Source of the DNA: Lysobacteraceae bacterium SCN 69-320
GTDB lineage: Bacteria > Pseudomonadota > Gammaproteobacteria > Xanthomonadales > Rhodanobacteraceae
DNA length: 64,000 nucleotides
NCBI GenBank assembly: GCA_001725155.1
Contig: MEFP01000030.1
Coordinates: 558,001 to 622,000, forward strand
Reading direction: 5' to 3'
Position 1 is the stretch's first letter, and each line of letters opens with the position of its first letter. Of this stretch, positions 26,403 to 36,400 are shown piece by piece. A model generated the notes under the pieces. The model ran no database searches. It was not told where the DNA came from and saw only the letters and a program-made list of their open reading frames with translations. A program made the position numbers and the translations under genes.

Positions 26403-27161
26403 ATGCCCGTACTGCTGATCGCCTCGGTCCTGCTGCAATTCGTCTGCCTCGTCCACATGGTCCGGTCGGGGCGGCCCTACTGGTGGATCTGGGTCATCAT
26501 GCTCGGCTCCTACCTCGGCGTTGCGGTGTATTTCTTCACCCAGATCCTGCCGGAGCTGCGCCACGATCCGGCCGGCCGCCGGCTCGTGCGCAACGTGCGC
26601 GACCGCATTGATCCCGAACACCAGCGCCGGCGCATCGCGCAGCAGCTCGACGTCGCCGACACGGTGGAAAATCGCCGCCGTCTCGCCGAGGAATCGCTGC
26701 GCCTGGGCGACTACACCAACGCGGCCGAGCTGTACCGCTCCGTCCTCAAGGGCATCTACGCGACCGATCCGGCCTTCCTGCTCGGACTGGCCCAGTCCCT
26801 GGCCGGCCTCGGCGACCACGCCGGCGCACGCGACACCCTCGATGCGCTGATCAGGGCCAATCCGCAGTTCCGTTCCGACGAAGGCCATTTCCTCTATGCG
26901 CGCTGCCTCGAAGCGCTCGGCGAGAACGACCGCGCGCTGGAGGAATACTCAGTGCTCGCGACCAGCTACCCCGGCGAGGAAGCGCGCCTGCGCTACGGCC
27001 GCCTGCTCAAGTCGCTGAACCGTCCGCGCGACGCGCGACGCGTGTTCGAGGACATGCTCAAGCGCGCGAAAGCCGCGCCGAAATACTACCGGCGCAAGGA
27101 ACAGGCGCATCTCGATGCGGCAAAGCAGGAGCTTGCGGAGTTGGCGCCGGCGACGGAGTAG
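26403..27161 (+). CDS. Membrane-anchored tetratricopeptide-repeat protein
   Basis: The 252-aa product starts MPVLLIASVLLQFVCLVHMV and has two N-terminal membrane helices (about residues 2-18 and 24-46). A basic linker follows, then at least four TPR-like helical pairs (about 85-230), for example RLGDYTNAAELYRSVL, GLAQSLAGLGDHAGARDTLD and ARCLEALGENDRALEEYSVL. TPR arrays usually bind protein partners; this one would face the cytosol. No enzymatic domain is present. The ATG at 26403 starts the first helix; no strong ribosome site is seen. Confidence 0.8.
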   Translation: MPVLLIASVLLQFVCLVHMVRSGRPYWWIWVIMLGSYLGVAVYFFTQILPELRHDPAGRRLVRNVRDRIDPEHQRRRIAQQLDVADTVENRRRLAEESLRLGDYTNAAELYRSVLKGIYATDPAFLLGLAQSLAGLGDHAGARDTLDALIRANPQFRSDEGHFLYARCLEALGENDRALEEYSVLATSYPGEEARLRYGRLLKSLNRPRDARRVFEDMLKRAKAAPKYYRRKEQAHLDAAKQELAELAPATE

Positions 27162-27190
27162 TCGCTGCGCGCGTCATGCCGGCTGAATCG

Positions 27191-27487
27191 TCAGGCATCC
27201 GCATCGCGCATATCGGACCACCAGCGGACGCCTCCCGGATCCGCCAGTGCGAAAAAACCCAAAGCCTCGCTGTAGGCAATCGTGCCGTCGAACAGCAACG
27301 CGTCCGGCTCGCCGTTCACGCCGACGTCTTCCTGGACGAAGGTGAAGCGCGTACCCAGCGCCTGTTCCGGGGTGAGGCCCAGGGCCTGCAGATCGTCCAG
27401 GGTGCCGCGCACCAGCGCGAACGAACGCGACGCCCATTCGGCGTTCGCGTCGAAATAGAGCCGCGGATGTGCGGTGCGGATCTTCAT
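27191..27487 (-). CDS. Hypothetical protein, 98 aa
   Basis: The gene starts at ATG 27487 (product MKIRTAHPRLYFDANAEWAS...). The protein is acidic, aromatic-rich and soluble, with no signal peptide or membrane helix, and ends VRWWSDMRDADA. I do not recognise the family. A stretch reading LFDGTIAYSEALGFFALADP suggests a mixed alpha/beta fold. It lies near arr and other small genes in what looks like an accessory patch. Codon use looks like that of neighbours. Confidence 0.5.
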   Translation of the reverse strand: MKIRTAHPRLYFDANAEWASRSFALVRGTLDDLQALGLTPEQALGTRFTFVQEDVGVNGEPDALLFDGTIAYSEALGFFALADPGGVRWWSDMRDADA

Positions 27488-27683
27488 GAGTCCAGTCCGG
27501 TTAGCGGAATGCGGCAGCGGCATGACGCAGCGCCGAATGACCCTTCACGGCGGTCCGCCGAATCGAACCGGCCGTTGCGCATCGTCGGACGCATCGCCGG
27601 TGCATTGAAAAGCCCGCCATCGCCAGCTCTCCGATACGCTATTCGTCCGTTCCGCCGCCATCGCCGGGATTGGAGCTCCACGT

Positions 27684-28085
27684 TCATTCCTCGATCGCCT
27701 CCACGCCGCGCCGCCGCAGATCGTCGAGATGCGCCCGCATTTCCGCGAGCTGCGCCGGCGTATGCCCGGTCCAGTCCATGACCTCGCCGACGACGCGGAA
27801 CGGACTGCGCGAACGGTACGACTTCGTCGGGTTGCCGGGAAACCGCCGGTTCGTCAGGTTGGGATCGTCCTCGATCGGCCCGGTAGGTTCGACGACATAG
27901 ATCCGGCCTCGCGCCTTACCGACGGCCAGTTCGGCTCCCCAGGTCGCCGCGTCCAGGGTGGCGCTCAGATAGACGAACGCGCCCGGCTTCCTGCTGCCGT
28001 AGTTCGAGACGAAGCCGGGCGCTATCAGATCGCCCGGATTCAGATCGGCCTTGGTGCCGTGGTAGTACGTCGGCGCATCGGTCAT
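27684..28085 (-). CDS. arr: NAD(+)--rifampin ADP-ribosyltransferase (Arr)
   Basis: The 133-aa protein is a complete Arr enzyme, which inactivates rifamycins by adding ADP-ribose to the C23 hydroxyl. It contains TYYHGTKADLNPGDLI, SNYGSRKPGAFVYLSATLDA, GRIYVVEPTGPIEDDPNLT and FPGNPTKSYRSRSPFRVVGE, very close to Arr-2 as I know it. The residues matching the catalytic His19, Tyr49 and Asp84 of the mycobacterial enzyme are His9, Tyr39 and Asp74. It lies among small unrelated genes, with no integron attC site or insertion sequence nearby, so it looks like a resident chromosomal copy. Confidence 0.95.
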   Translation of the reverse strand: MTDAPTYYHGTKADLNPGDLIAPGFVSNYGSRKPGAFVYLSATLDAATWGAELAVGKARGRIYVVEPTGPIEDDPNLTNRRFPGNPTKSYRSRSPFRVVGEVMDWTGHTPAQLAEMRAHLDDLRRRGVEAIEE

Positions 28086-28182
28086 CGCTCACTCCGCTGG
28101 CCTTCCATCGCGACAGGCCGGCGATGCTGAGCCAGGCCCGGCGTCTTGCCGCAAGCCCCCGCATGCCGTATATCTTCGTTGT

Positions 28183-28212
28183 GGGAGGCGCAATGCCTCC
28201 CGTTTCATTTTT
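28183..28212 (+). other. Hairpin followed by T-rich run upstream of arr
   Basis: GGGAGGC (28183-28189) pairs with GCCTCCC (28195-28201) around a 5-nt loop and is followed on the plus strand by GTTTCATTTTT. It has the form of a plus-strand terminator, though no plus-strand gene is upstream. It lies about 100 bp before the arr start. Confidence 0.35.
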
Positions 28213-28321
28213 GAGCGGCGCGGTTTTCCCCTATTCGCGAGTGCGACGCACGCTGCCGCCGGGTGCCCGATCTGGCGAATGCCTCTCGCGGACGGTCCGA
28301 TCGTCCCGCTGGAAAGAACGG

Positions 28322-28660
28322 TCAGATCTGCCGCGGCCCGAACAGAATGACCGACATGCCCAGCAGGCAAAGCCCGACGCCGATCCAGTCCGTCACGGAC
28401 GGCTTCACCGAGTCCACGGCCCAGAGCCAGAGCAACGCGACGCCGATATAGACCCCGCCGTAAGCGGCATAGACGCGACCGGCCGCATGCGGATGCAAGG
28501 TCAGCAGCCACGCGAACAGTGCGAGGCTCGCGGCGGCCGGCAACAGCAGCCAGACGGACCGGCCCTGCTTGAGCCACAGATACGGCAGATAGCAGCCGAC
28601 GATCTCCGCGAGCGCGGTCAGCACGAACAACGCGACGGTTTTCGTCAGTTCCGGCAGCAT
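28322..28660 (-). CDS. UPF0060 (YnfA) family small membrane protein
   Basis: The 112-aa protein has four hydrophobic helices and matches YnfA/UPF0060: [20 protein letters not shown] near the N-terminus, [20 protein letters not shown] in the middle and the ending [20 protein letters not shown]. It resembles the small multidrug resistance fold; its substrate is not settled. The start at ATG 28660 gives the usual length. It lies between arr and a DUF6868-like gene on the same strand. Confidence 0.9.
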   Translation of the reverse strand: MLPELTKTVALFVLTALAEIVGCYLPYLWLKQGRSVWLLLPAAASLALFAWLLTLHPHAAGRVYAAYGGVYIGVALLWLWAVDSVKPSVTDWIGVGLCLLGMSVILFGPRQI

Positions 28661-28730
28661 GGAAATTCGCCCGCGGTTTCGAAGCAGGACCGCAACGCGG
28701 CCGCGAGGCACTCATGCACCAAAGACATCG

Positions 28731-28988
28731 TCAGCGTCCGTCGCGCATCAACGACAACGCGACCAGCGGCGCGAGATTGAACAGCAGGATGCCGATCTTG
28801 TAGACGGCCATGCCGCCGTAATGGATCGCGTCGAACGTCGCGTCGGTCAGACGGAACCAGCGGCCGTGCAGACGCCGGAGCCCGTCGCGCGCGAACACGA
28901 ACGCGAAGAACCAGACGAACAGCACCAGATAGTTGAAGGCCAGCGACCAGAGCAGGAAGCGACAGACAGCGTCGGTATCGGTAGTCAT
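28731..28988 (-). CDS. Small membrane protein, DUF6868-like
   Basis: The 85-aa protein starts MTTDTDAVCRFLLWSLAFNY. It has two strong hydrophobic segments (about residues 10-32 and 58-79) around a basic loop with RDGLRRLHGRWFRLTDATFD. The pattern RFLLWSLAFNYLVLFVWFF plus DAIHYGGMAVYKIGILLFNL is what I associate with the DUF6868 family; I am moderately sure of that name. The function is unknown. The same frame stays open for over 1,400 codons upstream, opposite the S41 gene, but that extension is a GC artefact. Confidence 0.7.
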   Translation of the reverse strand: MTTDTDAVCRFLLWSLAFNYLVLFVWFFAFVFARDGLRRLHGRWFRLTDATFDAIHYGGMAVYKIGILLFNLAPLVALSLMRDGR

Positions 28989-29171
28989 GCATCCCGCCTG
29001 GGCCAAGGCCTGAGCCGGCGGCAATCGCCGCAATGCGCGGCAGCTTAGCGCAGTCGATCTACGGCGACCTTGCCCGCAATCGGCTCCTCCGTCGCCTAGC
29101 CCTTTCGGCCCAGGGCAACCCCGCCGCCGCTGCCTACAATCGGGCGAGTTTCCCGCTGCAAGGATCCGTCG

Positions 29172-32100
29172 ATGCCGATGCTCGTTTCCGCCGCCCTGCT
29201 GGCCGCCGCGGCGGCCGCGCCCGAACCGGGCGCCAGCCGTGTGCTGCGTTTTCCCGATATTTGCGGCGACAGCGTCGCCTTCGTCCAGGCCGGCGACATC
29301 TATCGCGTCGCCGCGGGCGGCGGCACGGCGCAACGGCTGACGTCGCACATCGGCAACGAGCTGTATCCGAAGTTTTCGCCCGACTGCCGCTGGATCGCGT
29401 TCTCGGCCGAGTACGACGGCACGCGCCAGGTCTATGTGATTCCGGCCGACGGCGGCCTGCCGCGTCAGCTGACCTGGTACAACGACGTCGGCAGCATGCC
29501 GCCGCGCGGCGGCACCGACTACCGCGTGCTGGACTGGAGCCCCGACGGCAAGCGCGTGCTCGTGCGTGCGAACCGCGTGCCTTACGACGAGCGCAGCGGC
29601 CGGCTCTACGAAGTACCCGCCGACGGCGGCCTGGAGACGCCGCTGGCCATGCCCGAGAGCGGCGGCGGCATGTATTCCCCGGACGGCAAGTCGGTGGTGT
29701 ATACGCCGATCGATCGCGACTTCCGCAGCTGGAAGCGCTATCGCGGCGGCCGCGCGCAGGACGTGTGGACCTATGACCTCGTCCACAACACCTCGCAGCG
29801 CCTGACCGACAACCGCGCGACCGATCATCAGCCGATGTGGCTCGGCGACACGATCTACTTCGTGTCCGACCGCGGCCACACCCTGAACCTCTGGTCCATG
29901 CCCGCCGCCGGCGGCGAAGCACGCCAGCTGACCCGGTTCGACGACTTCGACGTGCTCTGGCCCAGCGCCGGCAAGGACGCGATCGTGTTCGAGCAGGGCG
30001 GCTGGATCTGGCGCTTCGACACGGCAGAAGGCAAAGCCGTCAAGCTCGACATCCGCGTGACCGGCGACCAGCCGCAGGCGCTGCCGGCGTGGAAGAAAGT
30101 GGCCGCGCAGATCGAGTCCTTCGACCTGTCGCCGCACGGCGAGCGCGTCGTGTTCGGCGCACGCGGCGAGCTGTTCAGCGTGCCGGCCAAGAACGGCGAG
30201 ATCCGCAATCTGAGCAGGACGCCGGCTGCGCGCGAGATCAGCGCGACCTGGTCGCCCGACGGCCGCAGCATCGCCTACCTGTCCGACGAGAGCGGCGAGT
30301 ATGAGCTGTACGTGCGCGATCAGGACGGCAGCGGCGAGCCGCGCCGCCTGACCCGCGACGGCGATACCTGGCGCATGCCGCCGGTCTGGTCGCCGGACTC
30401 GCACAAGCTGGCCTATGCGGACAAGCGCGGCCGCCTGCGCATCCTCGACGTGGCCAGCGGCGCGCAGCGCGAAGTCGACCAGAGCCGCTACGACGACCTC
30501 GGCGACTATGTCTGGTCGCCCGATTCCAACTGGCTGGCCTACGGCAAGACCAATGCGGCCGGCCTGTCGCAGATCTGGCTGTACTCGCTGAGCGACGGCA
30601 AGACCGGCGCGGTCACCGAAGCGACCAGCAGCGCGTTCAATCCGGCCTTCGATCCCAAGGGCCGCTGGCTGTATTTCCTGTCCAACCGCGACTACAACCT
30701 GACCTTCAGCGCGTTCGAGCAGAACTATCTCTACACGAACGCGACGCGGCCGTACGCGCTGACCCTCGCCGGCAACGGTCCGGCCGTCTATCCGCTGCCG
30801 AGCGACGAGGTCAAGAGCGCCGCCGCGGACAAGCCCAAGGACGCCGGCAAGCCCGCCGACAAGCCCGCCGCCGCAAGCGCGCCTGCCGTGCATGTGGATC
30901 GCGACGGCATCGTCGGTCGCGCCGTCGCGCTGAAGGCAGGCTCGGGCAGCTACCGCAGCCTGCAGGCCGGCGCCGACGCGGTGTATTTCCTGTCCGGCAG
31001 TCCGCGCCAGCAGCAACCGCAGGAACTGCGTCGCCTCGCGCTCGATGCCGACCAGGACAAGCCCGTCGCGGCCAACATCGCCGACTTCCGCCTGTCCGCC
31101 GCCGGCGACATGCTGCTGCTCAAGCAGGGCGAGCGCTTCGCGCTGGTCAAGGCCGACGCCGGCCAGGACTTCAACGCCGGCGCGCTGAACCTCGACAAGC
31201 TCGAGCTCTACGTCGATCCGCGCGTGGAATGGCGCCAGGAATTCACCGACGCCTGGCGCATCCTGCGCGACTGGTTCTACGACCCGGGCGTACACGGCGG
31301 CATCGAACGCTGGAACACGATCCGCGAACGCTACGGCGCCTGGGTGCCGCATCTGGGCAGCCGCGCCGATCTGGATTTCGTGCTGCAGGAAGTCGCCGGC
31401 GAGATGAATTCCGGCCACGTCTACGTGCAGTCCTCGGCCGACATGCCGAAGGTCGAGCGCCGCGCCGGCGGCCTGCTCGGCGCCGAATTCGAGACCGACG
31501 CATCGGGCTATTTCCGCATCGCGAAGATCTTCGCCGGCGAGAACTGGAACCGCGACCTGCGCTCGCCGCTGACCGAGACCGGCGTCAACGTGAAAGCCGG
31601 CGACTATCTGATCGCGGTCGACGGCGTCGACGCGCGCAGCGTGAAGAATCCGTACGCGCTGCTGCAGGGCCGCGGCGATCAGGTCGTGAGCCTGCGCGTG
31701 AACAACCGGCCCAGCGCCAGCGGCGCGCGCGAGGTGCGCGTGAAGACGCTGACGTCCGAACAGGGCCTGCGCTACGCCGACTGGGTCGCCGCGCGGCGCG
31801 CCTACGTCGAGAAGCTGTCCAACGGCCGCATCGGCTACATCCACGTGCCGAACACCGCCGTCGAAGGCAACCGCGAGCTCAACCGCGGCCTGCTCGCCTA
31901 TCACGACAAGGAAGCACTGATCATCGACGACCGCTACAACGGCGGCGGCTTCATTCCGGATCGCATGATCGAACTGCTCGCACGCACGCCGCTGAACTAC
32001 TGGAAGCGCCGCGGCCTGGACCCGGCGCCGACGCCGCTGGTCTCGCACGATGGTCCCAAGGCCATGCTGATCAACGGCCTGTCGAGTTCCGGCGGCGATG

Positions 32101-32432
32101 CGTTCCCGTACTACTTCCGCAAGCTCAAGCTCGGCACCCTGATCGGTACGCGCACCTGGGGCGGCCTGATCGGCATCTCCGGCAATCCGGGCCTGGCCGA
32201 CGGCGGCAGCGTGCTCGCCGCGACGTTCCGCTTCATGGGCACGGACGGCCAGTGGGCCGTGGAGAACGAGGGCGTCGCGCCGGACATCGAAGTCATCGAC
32301 CGCCCCGAACTCGTCGCCGCGGGCAAGGACCCGAGCATCGAGAAGGCCGTCGAGGTGCTGCTCGCCCAGCTGCCGGCGAACCCGAAGGCGCGCATGCAGG
32401 CACCGCCCGCACCGACCAAGTTCGGCGACTGA
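29172..32432 (+). CDS. Tricorn-like S41 protease with beta-propellers and PDZ domain
   Basis: The 1,086-aa protein has a short signal-like N-terminus ([20 protein letters not shown]), then about 550 residues of PD40-type propeller blades ([40 protein letters not shown]). These are followed by the tricorn core (about 680-760), a PDZ domain (about 770-860, [18 protein letters not shown]) and an S41 protease domain. Its Ser nucleophile lies in GLSSSGGD (residues 971-973) and the DDRYNGGGF strand precedes it. It should degrade peptides outside the cytosol. AAGGA sits 7 nt upstream of the ATG. It is monocistronic, and a repeat locus follows. Confidence 0.93.
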   Translation: MPMLVSAALLAAAAAAPEPGASRVLRFPDICGDSVAFVQAGDIYRVAAGGGTAQRLTSHIGNELYPKFSPDCRWIAFSAEYDGTRQVYVIPADGGLPRQLTWYNDVGSMPPRGGTDYRVLDWSPDGKRVLVRANRVPYDERSGRLYEVPADGGLETPLAMPESGGGMYSPDGKSVVYTPIDRDFRSWKRYRGGRAQDVWTYDLVHNTSQRLTDNRATDHQPMWLGDTIYFVSDRGHTLNLWSMPAAGGEARQLTRFDDFDVLWPSAGKDAIVFEQGGWIWRFDTAEGKAVKLDIRVTGDQPQALPAWKKVAAQIESFDLSPHGERVVFGARGELFSVPAKNGEIRNLSRTPAAREISATWSPDGRSIAYLSDESGEYELYVRDQDGSGEPRRLTRDGDTWRMPPVWSPDSHKLAYADKRGRLRILDVASGAQREVDQSRYDDLGDYVWSPDSNWLAYGKTNAAGLSQIWLYSLSDGKTGAVTEATSSAFNPAFDPKGRWLYFLSNRDYNLTFSAFEQNYLYTNATRPYALTLAGNGPAVYPLPSDEVKSAAADKPKDAGKPADKPAAASAPAVHVDRDGIVGRAVALKAGSGSYRSLQAGADAVYFLSGSPRQQQPQELRRLALDADQDKPVAANIADFRLSAAGDMLLLKQGERFALVKADAGQDFNAGALNLDKLELYVDPRVEWRQEFTDAWRILRDWFYDPGVHGGIERWNTIRERYGAWVPHLGSRADLDFVLQEVAGEMNSGHVYVQSSADMPKVERRAGGLLGAEFETDASGYFRIAKIFAGENWNRDLRSPLTETGVNVKAGDYLIAVDGVDARSVKNPYALLQGRGDQVVSLRVNNRPSASGAREVRVKTLTSEQGLRYADWVAARRAYVEKLSNGRIGYIHVPNTAVEGNRELNRGLLAYHDKEALIIDDRYNGGGFIPDRMIELLARTPLNYWKRRGLDPAPTPLVSHDGPKAMLINGLSSSGGDAFPYYFRKLKLGTLIGTRTWGGLIGISGNPGLADGGSVLAATFRFMGTDGQWAVENEGVAPDIEVIDRPELVAAGKDPSIEKAVEVLLAQLPANPKARMQAPPAPTKFGD

Positions 32433-32437
32433 GCACT

Positions 32438-32712
32438 GCGTAGGTTGTGGTGAGCGCAGCGAACCGCTACGTCGAGGTCCTGCCGATACGAAAAGCCGGC
32501 ATCGAAGCGATCGCGCCGTTGCCGGCTTCGCTGGCCCGGGCCGAAGAATCCCGTGATCGGGATTCTTCGGTGGGAAGAGACATTGATATTGCGGTTCGCC
32601 GTCCGGGCTTACCCAACCTGCGCGGCTGGTGGCTCGGGTCGGAGAATCCTTCGATCGGGGTTCTTCGGGGGAAGAGACCTCGACGTAGCGGTTCGCCGGG
32701 CTCACCGCAACC
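32438..32712. repeat. Dispersed repeat locus 2: three copies, two within a 97-bp tandem duplication
   Basis: Copy A (32438-32477, plus) begins GCGTAGGTTGTGGTGAGC. Copies B (32577-32622) and C (32674-32712) are inverted relative to it. B and C each belong to a unit repeated at a 97-bp offset. The first unit carries a perfect 13-bp hairpin (32541-32553/32558-32570, CCGAAGAATCCCG) and the second a decayed version of it, both followed by GGGAAGAGAC. The locus follows the S41 protease stop. Nothing else is seen up to the ycgL start. Confidence 0.8.
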
Positions 32713-32789
32713 GACGGTTCCCCACTACGGTTTTCCCCTGCGCGGCACGCGTGCGGGTAAGATCCGGCGCCGACGTTCCGGAGACTCCG

Positions 32790-33038
32790 ATGCAATGCTT
32801 TGTATACAAAAGCCTGCGCCGCGCCGATACCTACGTCTATCTGCGCGAGCGTGACGCGTTCGAGCTGCTGCCCGCGCCGCTCGCGGCGACGCTGGGGCCG
32901 CTGAATTTCGTCATCGAGCTGGCTCTGTCGCCGGAACGCAAGCTCGCGCGCGAAGACGTCGATGCCGTCATCGCCAATCTGCAGGGGCCGGGCTTCCACC
33001 TGCAGTTGCCGCCGCCGCCCGTCGAGACGACGCACTGA
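32790..33038 (+). CDS. YcgL domain-containing protein
   Basis: The 82-aa protein starts MQCFVYKSLRRADTYVYLRE and has LGPLNFVIELALSPERKLA and EDVDAVIANLQGPGFHLQLP. These are the defining elements of the YcgL family, small cytosolic alpha/beta proteins of gammaproteobacteria without assigned function. GGAG lies 6 nt before the ATG. It stands alone between a repeat locus and a strong 3' hairpin. Confidence 0.92.
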   Translation: MQCFVYKSLRRADTYVYLRERDAFELLPAPLAATLGPLNFVIELALSPERKLAREDVDAVIANLQGPGFHLQLPPPPVETTH

Positions 33039-33400
33039 ACGATCCGGGCAACGTCCGCTGCGCGGGCGTTGCCCGGGCAGAGCTGCGTCGACGCGCCGCA
33101 GCCCGACATCTCGCCCGCCGGCAACGACCCTCGCCCGCCCGCAGGACCCGAATTCGGAGTACCGGATCGGTCCGGCCCGCCGCACGCCGCACGCCGGGCT
33201 CATCGCGGCCGTCGCCCGACATGGCTGCTGCAGCGCAACATGAACGACCCGTACGGCTGAACCGCGTTTTACCGCGCGCCCGGAATTAACTGCATATACT
33301 CGCGCGGGTCGCGCCGTTGGCCGAAAGGACAGCGGCCCGGGCGCGCCGGCAACGGCACGCCAGGACTGTTCTCACTGCCCGATCTGTACGGAAACTCCGC
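33039..33400. other. Intergenic region with a 15-bp hairpin after ycgL
   Basis: A near-perfect 15-bp stem (33044-33058 with 33062-33076, loop TGC, one T/G pair) begins 6 bp after the ycgL stop and probably marks the transcript end, though no T run follows. The rest, to 33400, shows no gene; it should carry the promoter of the ankyrin gene, for which no clear boxes were found. Confidence 0.5.
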
Positions 33401-36400
33401 GTGCCACGAGCCAAGCCGACACGCCTCGCCGCCTTCGTCGCCAGCCTGCCGTACTTCCTGCCGGCTGCGCTGTGTCTGCTCGCCGCCGCCTTCGTCGCCC
33501 ACCCCGCCGCGCTGCTGTTGCTGCTGGCGGCCAATTCGCTGGCCCTGGCCGCGATCTGCCAGGGCCTGGGCTTCGATCAGGAAGACAGCTTCGCGCGCAC
33601 CGTGCTGCGCCGCGGCGCCGCGCATTTCGTGCTGCTCGCGATCTATTCGGCCGCCGTCATGCTGCTGCTGGGCTGGCCGCTGGCCGCGCTGCTCCAGGCC
33701 GGTTCGCTCGGCGCAACCATGTGCCTGTCGGCCGCCGTCGTGGTCGCCCTCCTGTTGCTCTGGCGCCTGTGGCCGGCGTTCGGCCTGGTCTTCGTCTGGG
33801 ACGACGCCTATCCCGACAGCGGACAGGGCTCGTGGATATTGACCGCGGTCTCGCGCAGCATGAGCTTCGCGCGCCACCTGACCGGCGAACACGAGCTGTT
33901 CTTCAGCCACGGCCTGCCGGTGGCCATGGCCCAGCTGATCCTGGTCTGCCTGGCCGTCGGCATCGCCGGTCTGGGCCAGGGCCTGCCGAACGAGCTGAGT
34001 CTGCTGATGCTGCTGGTCTATGCGGTTGCGCTGCCGCTGTTCCAGCTGCTGATCGCCAACCGCTGCCTGCGCGCGCTGCTGACCGCCCGCCGCGCGCGAC
34101 GCAGCGAGCCGCCCGCCGCCGACACCGATACCGCCGACCGCGCCGAGGCGCCGCGCGAGCTGCCCGGCGATCTGAACCAGACCGAGCTCGACGCCGCGCT
34201 GCTGCATGCGACGCGTAGCGGCCAGGTCGAGCTGGCCCTGGCCGCGCTGGAACGCGGCGCCGACCCGAATACCGTGCCCGCCGCCGGCGAGCGCGACCAG
34301 CGCAGCGTGCTGATGCTCGCCGCCACCCTGCCCGAGGTGCGCCTGCTGCGCGCGCTGATCGCCAAGCACGCCGACGTCAACCGCGCCCATGCCGGACTGA
34401 GCCCGCTGCTCGCGGCCACCCGCGACAGTTACCAGGGCCGTCCCGACGCGGTGCTGACCCTGCTCGCCAACGGCGCGGACCCGGCCGTCTGCGACAGCCA
34501 GGGCCACACCGCGCTGCATTACGCTGCGCTCGCCGCCGAACCCATCGTCGCCGCGATGCTGATCGACGCCGGCGCGCCGCTGGCCGCGGTCAACCGCGAA
34601 GGCCTGACGCCGCTGGGTCAGGCCGCCCAGGCGGCCAACTGGACCCTGCTGCGCTTCCTGCTCGAGCGCGGCGCACGCAACGAGGTCGAGCATGCGCAAC
34701 CGGCGCTGGGCGCGGCTGCGGCTGTCGCCGACGACGACGTCACCGGCGTCAAGCTGCTGCTCAAGCAGAAAGCCCGCATCGACGCGCAGGGCCCGCTGGG
34801 CCGCACCGCCCTGATGGCAGCGGCGCTGGCCGGCCACGCGGCCATCGTGCGCGTGCTGCTGGATGCCGGCGCCGACGTGGATCTGGCCGACCGCCAGGGC
34901 ACCACGGCGCTGATGGAAGCGGCCCGCGCCGGCGCGGCGGAAGTCATCGCGTTGCTGGCCGCGCGCAAGCCCGACCCGAATCGCGTCGATCACCTCGGCC
35001 GCAGCGCGCTCGTCATCGCCTGCCAGTCACGCCAGGCCAATGCAGCCGTGGTGCGCGCCCTGCTCGCGCTGGGCACGGATCGTCAGCGCGCCTGCAGCGA
35101 CGGCCGCCGCGCGCTGGATCACGCGATCAGCGGAGGCCGCTGGGATCTGGTCGCGCTGATCGACCCCGACTATGCGTTGCCGAGCTCGGTGGCCGAGGGC
35201 GTGGGCAACGCCGTCGCCGACTCCCCGGCGCACCTGCTCGACGCGCTGCGCTTCGGCCACTGGACCATCGCCGAAGGCCTGCTGCCGCGCCTGGGCCAGT
35301 GGTCGCAGGCGGAACTGGCAGGCATCTGGCTGGACCTGTGCACGCACAGCGACGCGCGGCCGCGGCAGTGGCTGCTCAATCATGGTCTGCGCGCCGACGC
35401 CGGCCTCGTACGCGGCAGCCTGTTCTCGGCCGTGCTGGAGCGGCTGCCGGATTCCACCGAGGCGCTGGCCGAACTGGTCGAGGCCGGCGCGAACTGCGGC
35501 GGCGCCGGCGTGCTGCGTCGCGTGCTCGAAGCCGCGCGCGATGCCGGCGATGCGGCACGGCGCGAGAACCTGCTGGCGCTGGCGCTGGATCTCGCCCAGC
35601 GTGGCGCGGACACCTTCGCCGCGAACGAGCACGGCGAGACCGCGCTGCATCTGGCCGCACAACTGGGCGCATCGCGACTGCTCGACCGCCTGCTCGAAGC
35701 CGGCGCCGATCCGAACGCGCGCGACCAGCACGGCCGCACGCCGCTGCATGCGGCGCTGGGCCTGCCCGCCGCTGCGCTCGACGGCGCGGTGCGCTCGCTG
35801 ATCCGCCACGGCGCCGATCCCGAGCTGGCCGCCAACGACGGCGAAACACCGCTGGGCCGCGCGCTGACCGGCAGCAAGTCGCTGCGCTACTGGCTGCATT
35901 GGCCGAAATGGCCGCTGCCGCGGCGCCGCCTGCGCGCCGACGATCTGATCGGCGCCGCCGCAGCCGGCGATACGGCTGCCGTGGAGCGCCTGCTCACCCT
36001 GGGCCTGCCGCTGGAAGGCGGCGACGCCCAGGGCGCGACCGCCCTGCTGCGCGCCTGCGGTCTCGGACACGCCGACGTCGTGCAGTTGCTGCTCGCACGC
36101 GGCGCCGATGTCGAGCATGCGGCCAGCGGCGGCGCGACGCCGCTGTCGGCGGCGGTCAGCGCGCGCCGCGAAGGCATAGTCGATCTGTTGTTGCGCCACG
36201 GCGTGGATCTGGACCGGCGCCTGCCCGGCGGCGGCACTACCTTGATGATCGCCGCGGCGCTGGGGTTTCCCGAACTGGTCGAGAAACTGCTCGCGGCCGG
36301 CGCCGACGCGAACCTGGCCGACGAAAAAGGCTCCACCGCACTGCACGCGGCCGCGCATTACGCATTCGGCCATGCGGATCCGCGCGCGCGCGCCGTGCTC

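Noticed and set aside
28731-33203. A 1,490-codon open frame on the minus strand opposite the S41 protease
   Set aside because: It is Arg/Ala/Val-rich, has no domain, and mirrors the codon pattern of the plus-strand gene. Only its last 85 codons form a credible protein (28731-28988).
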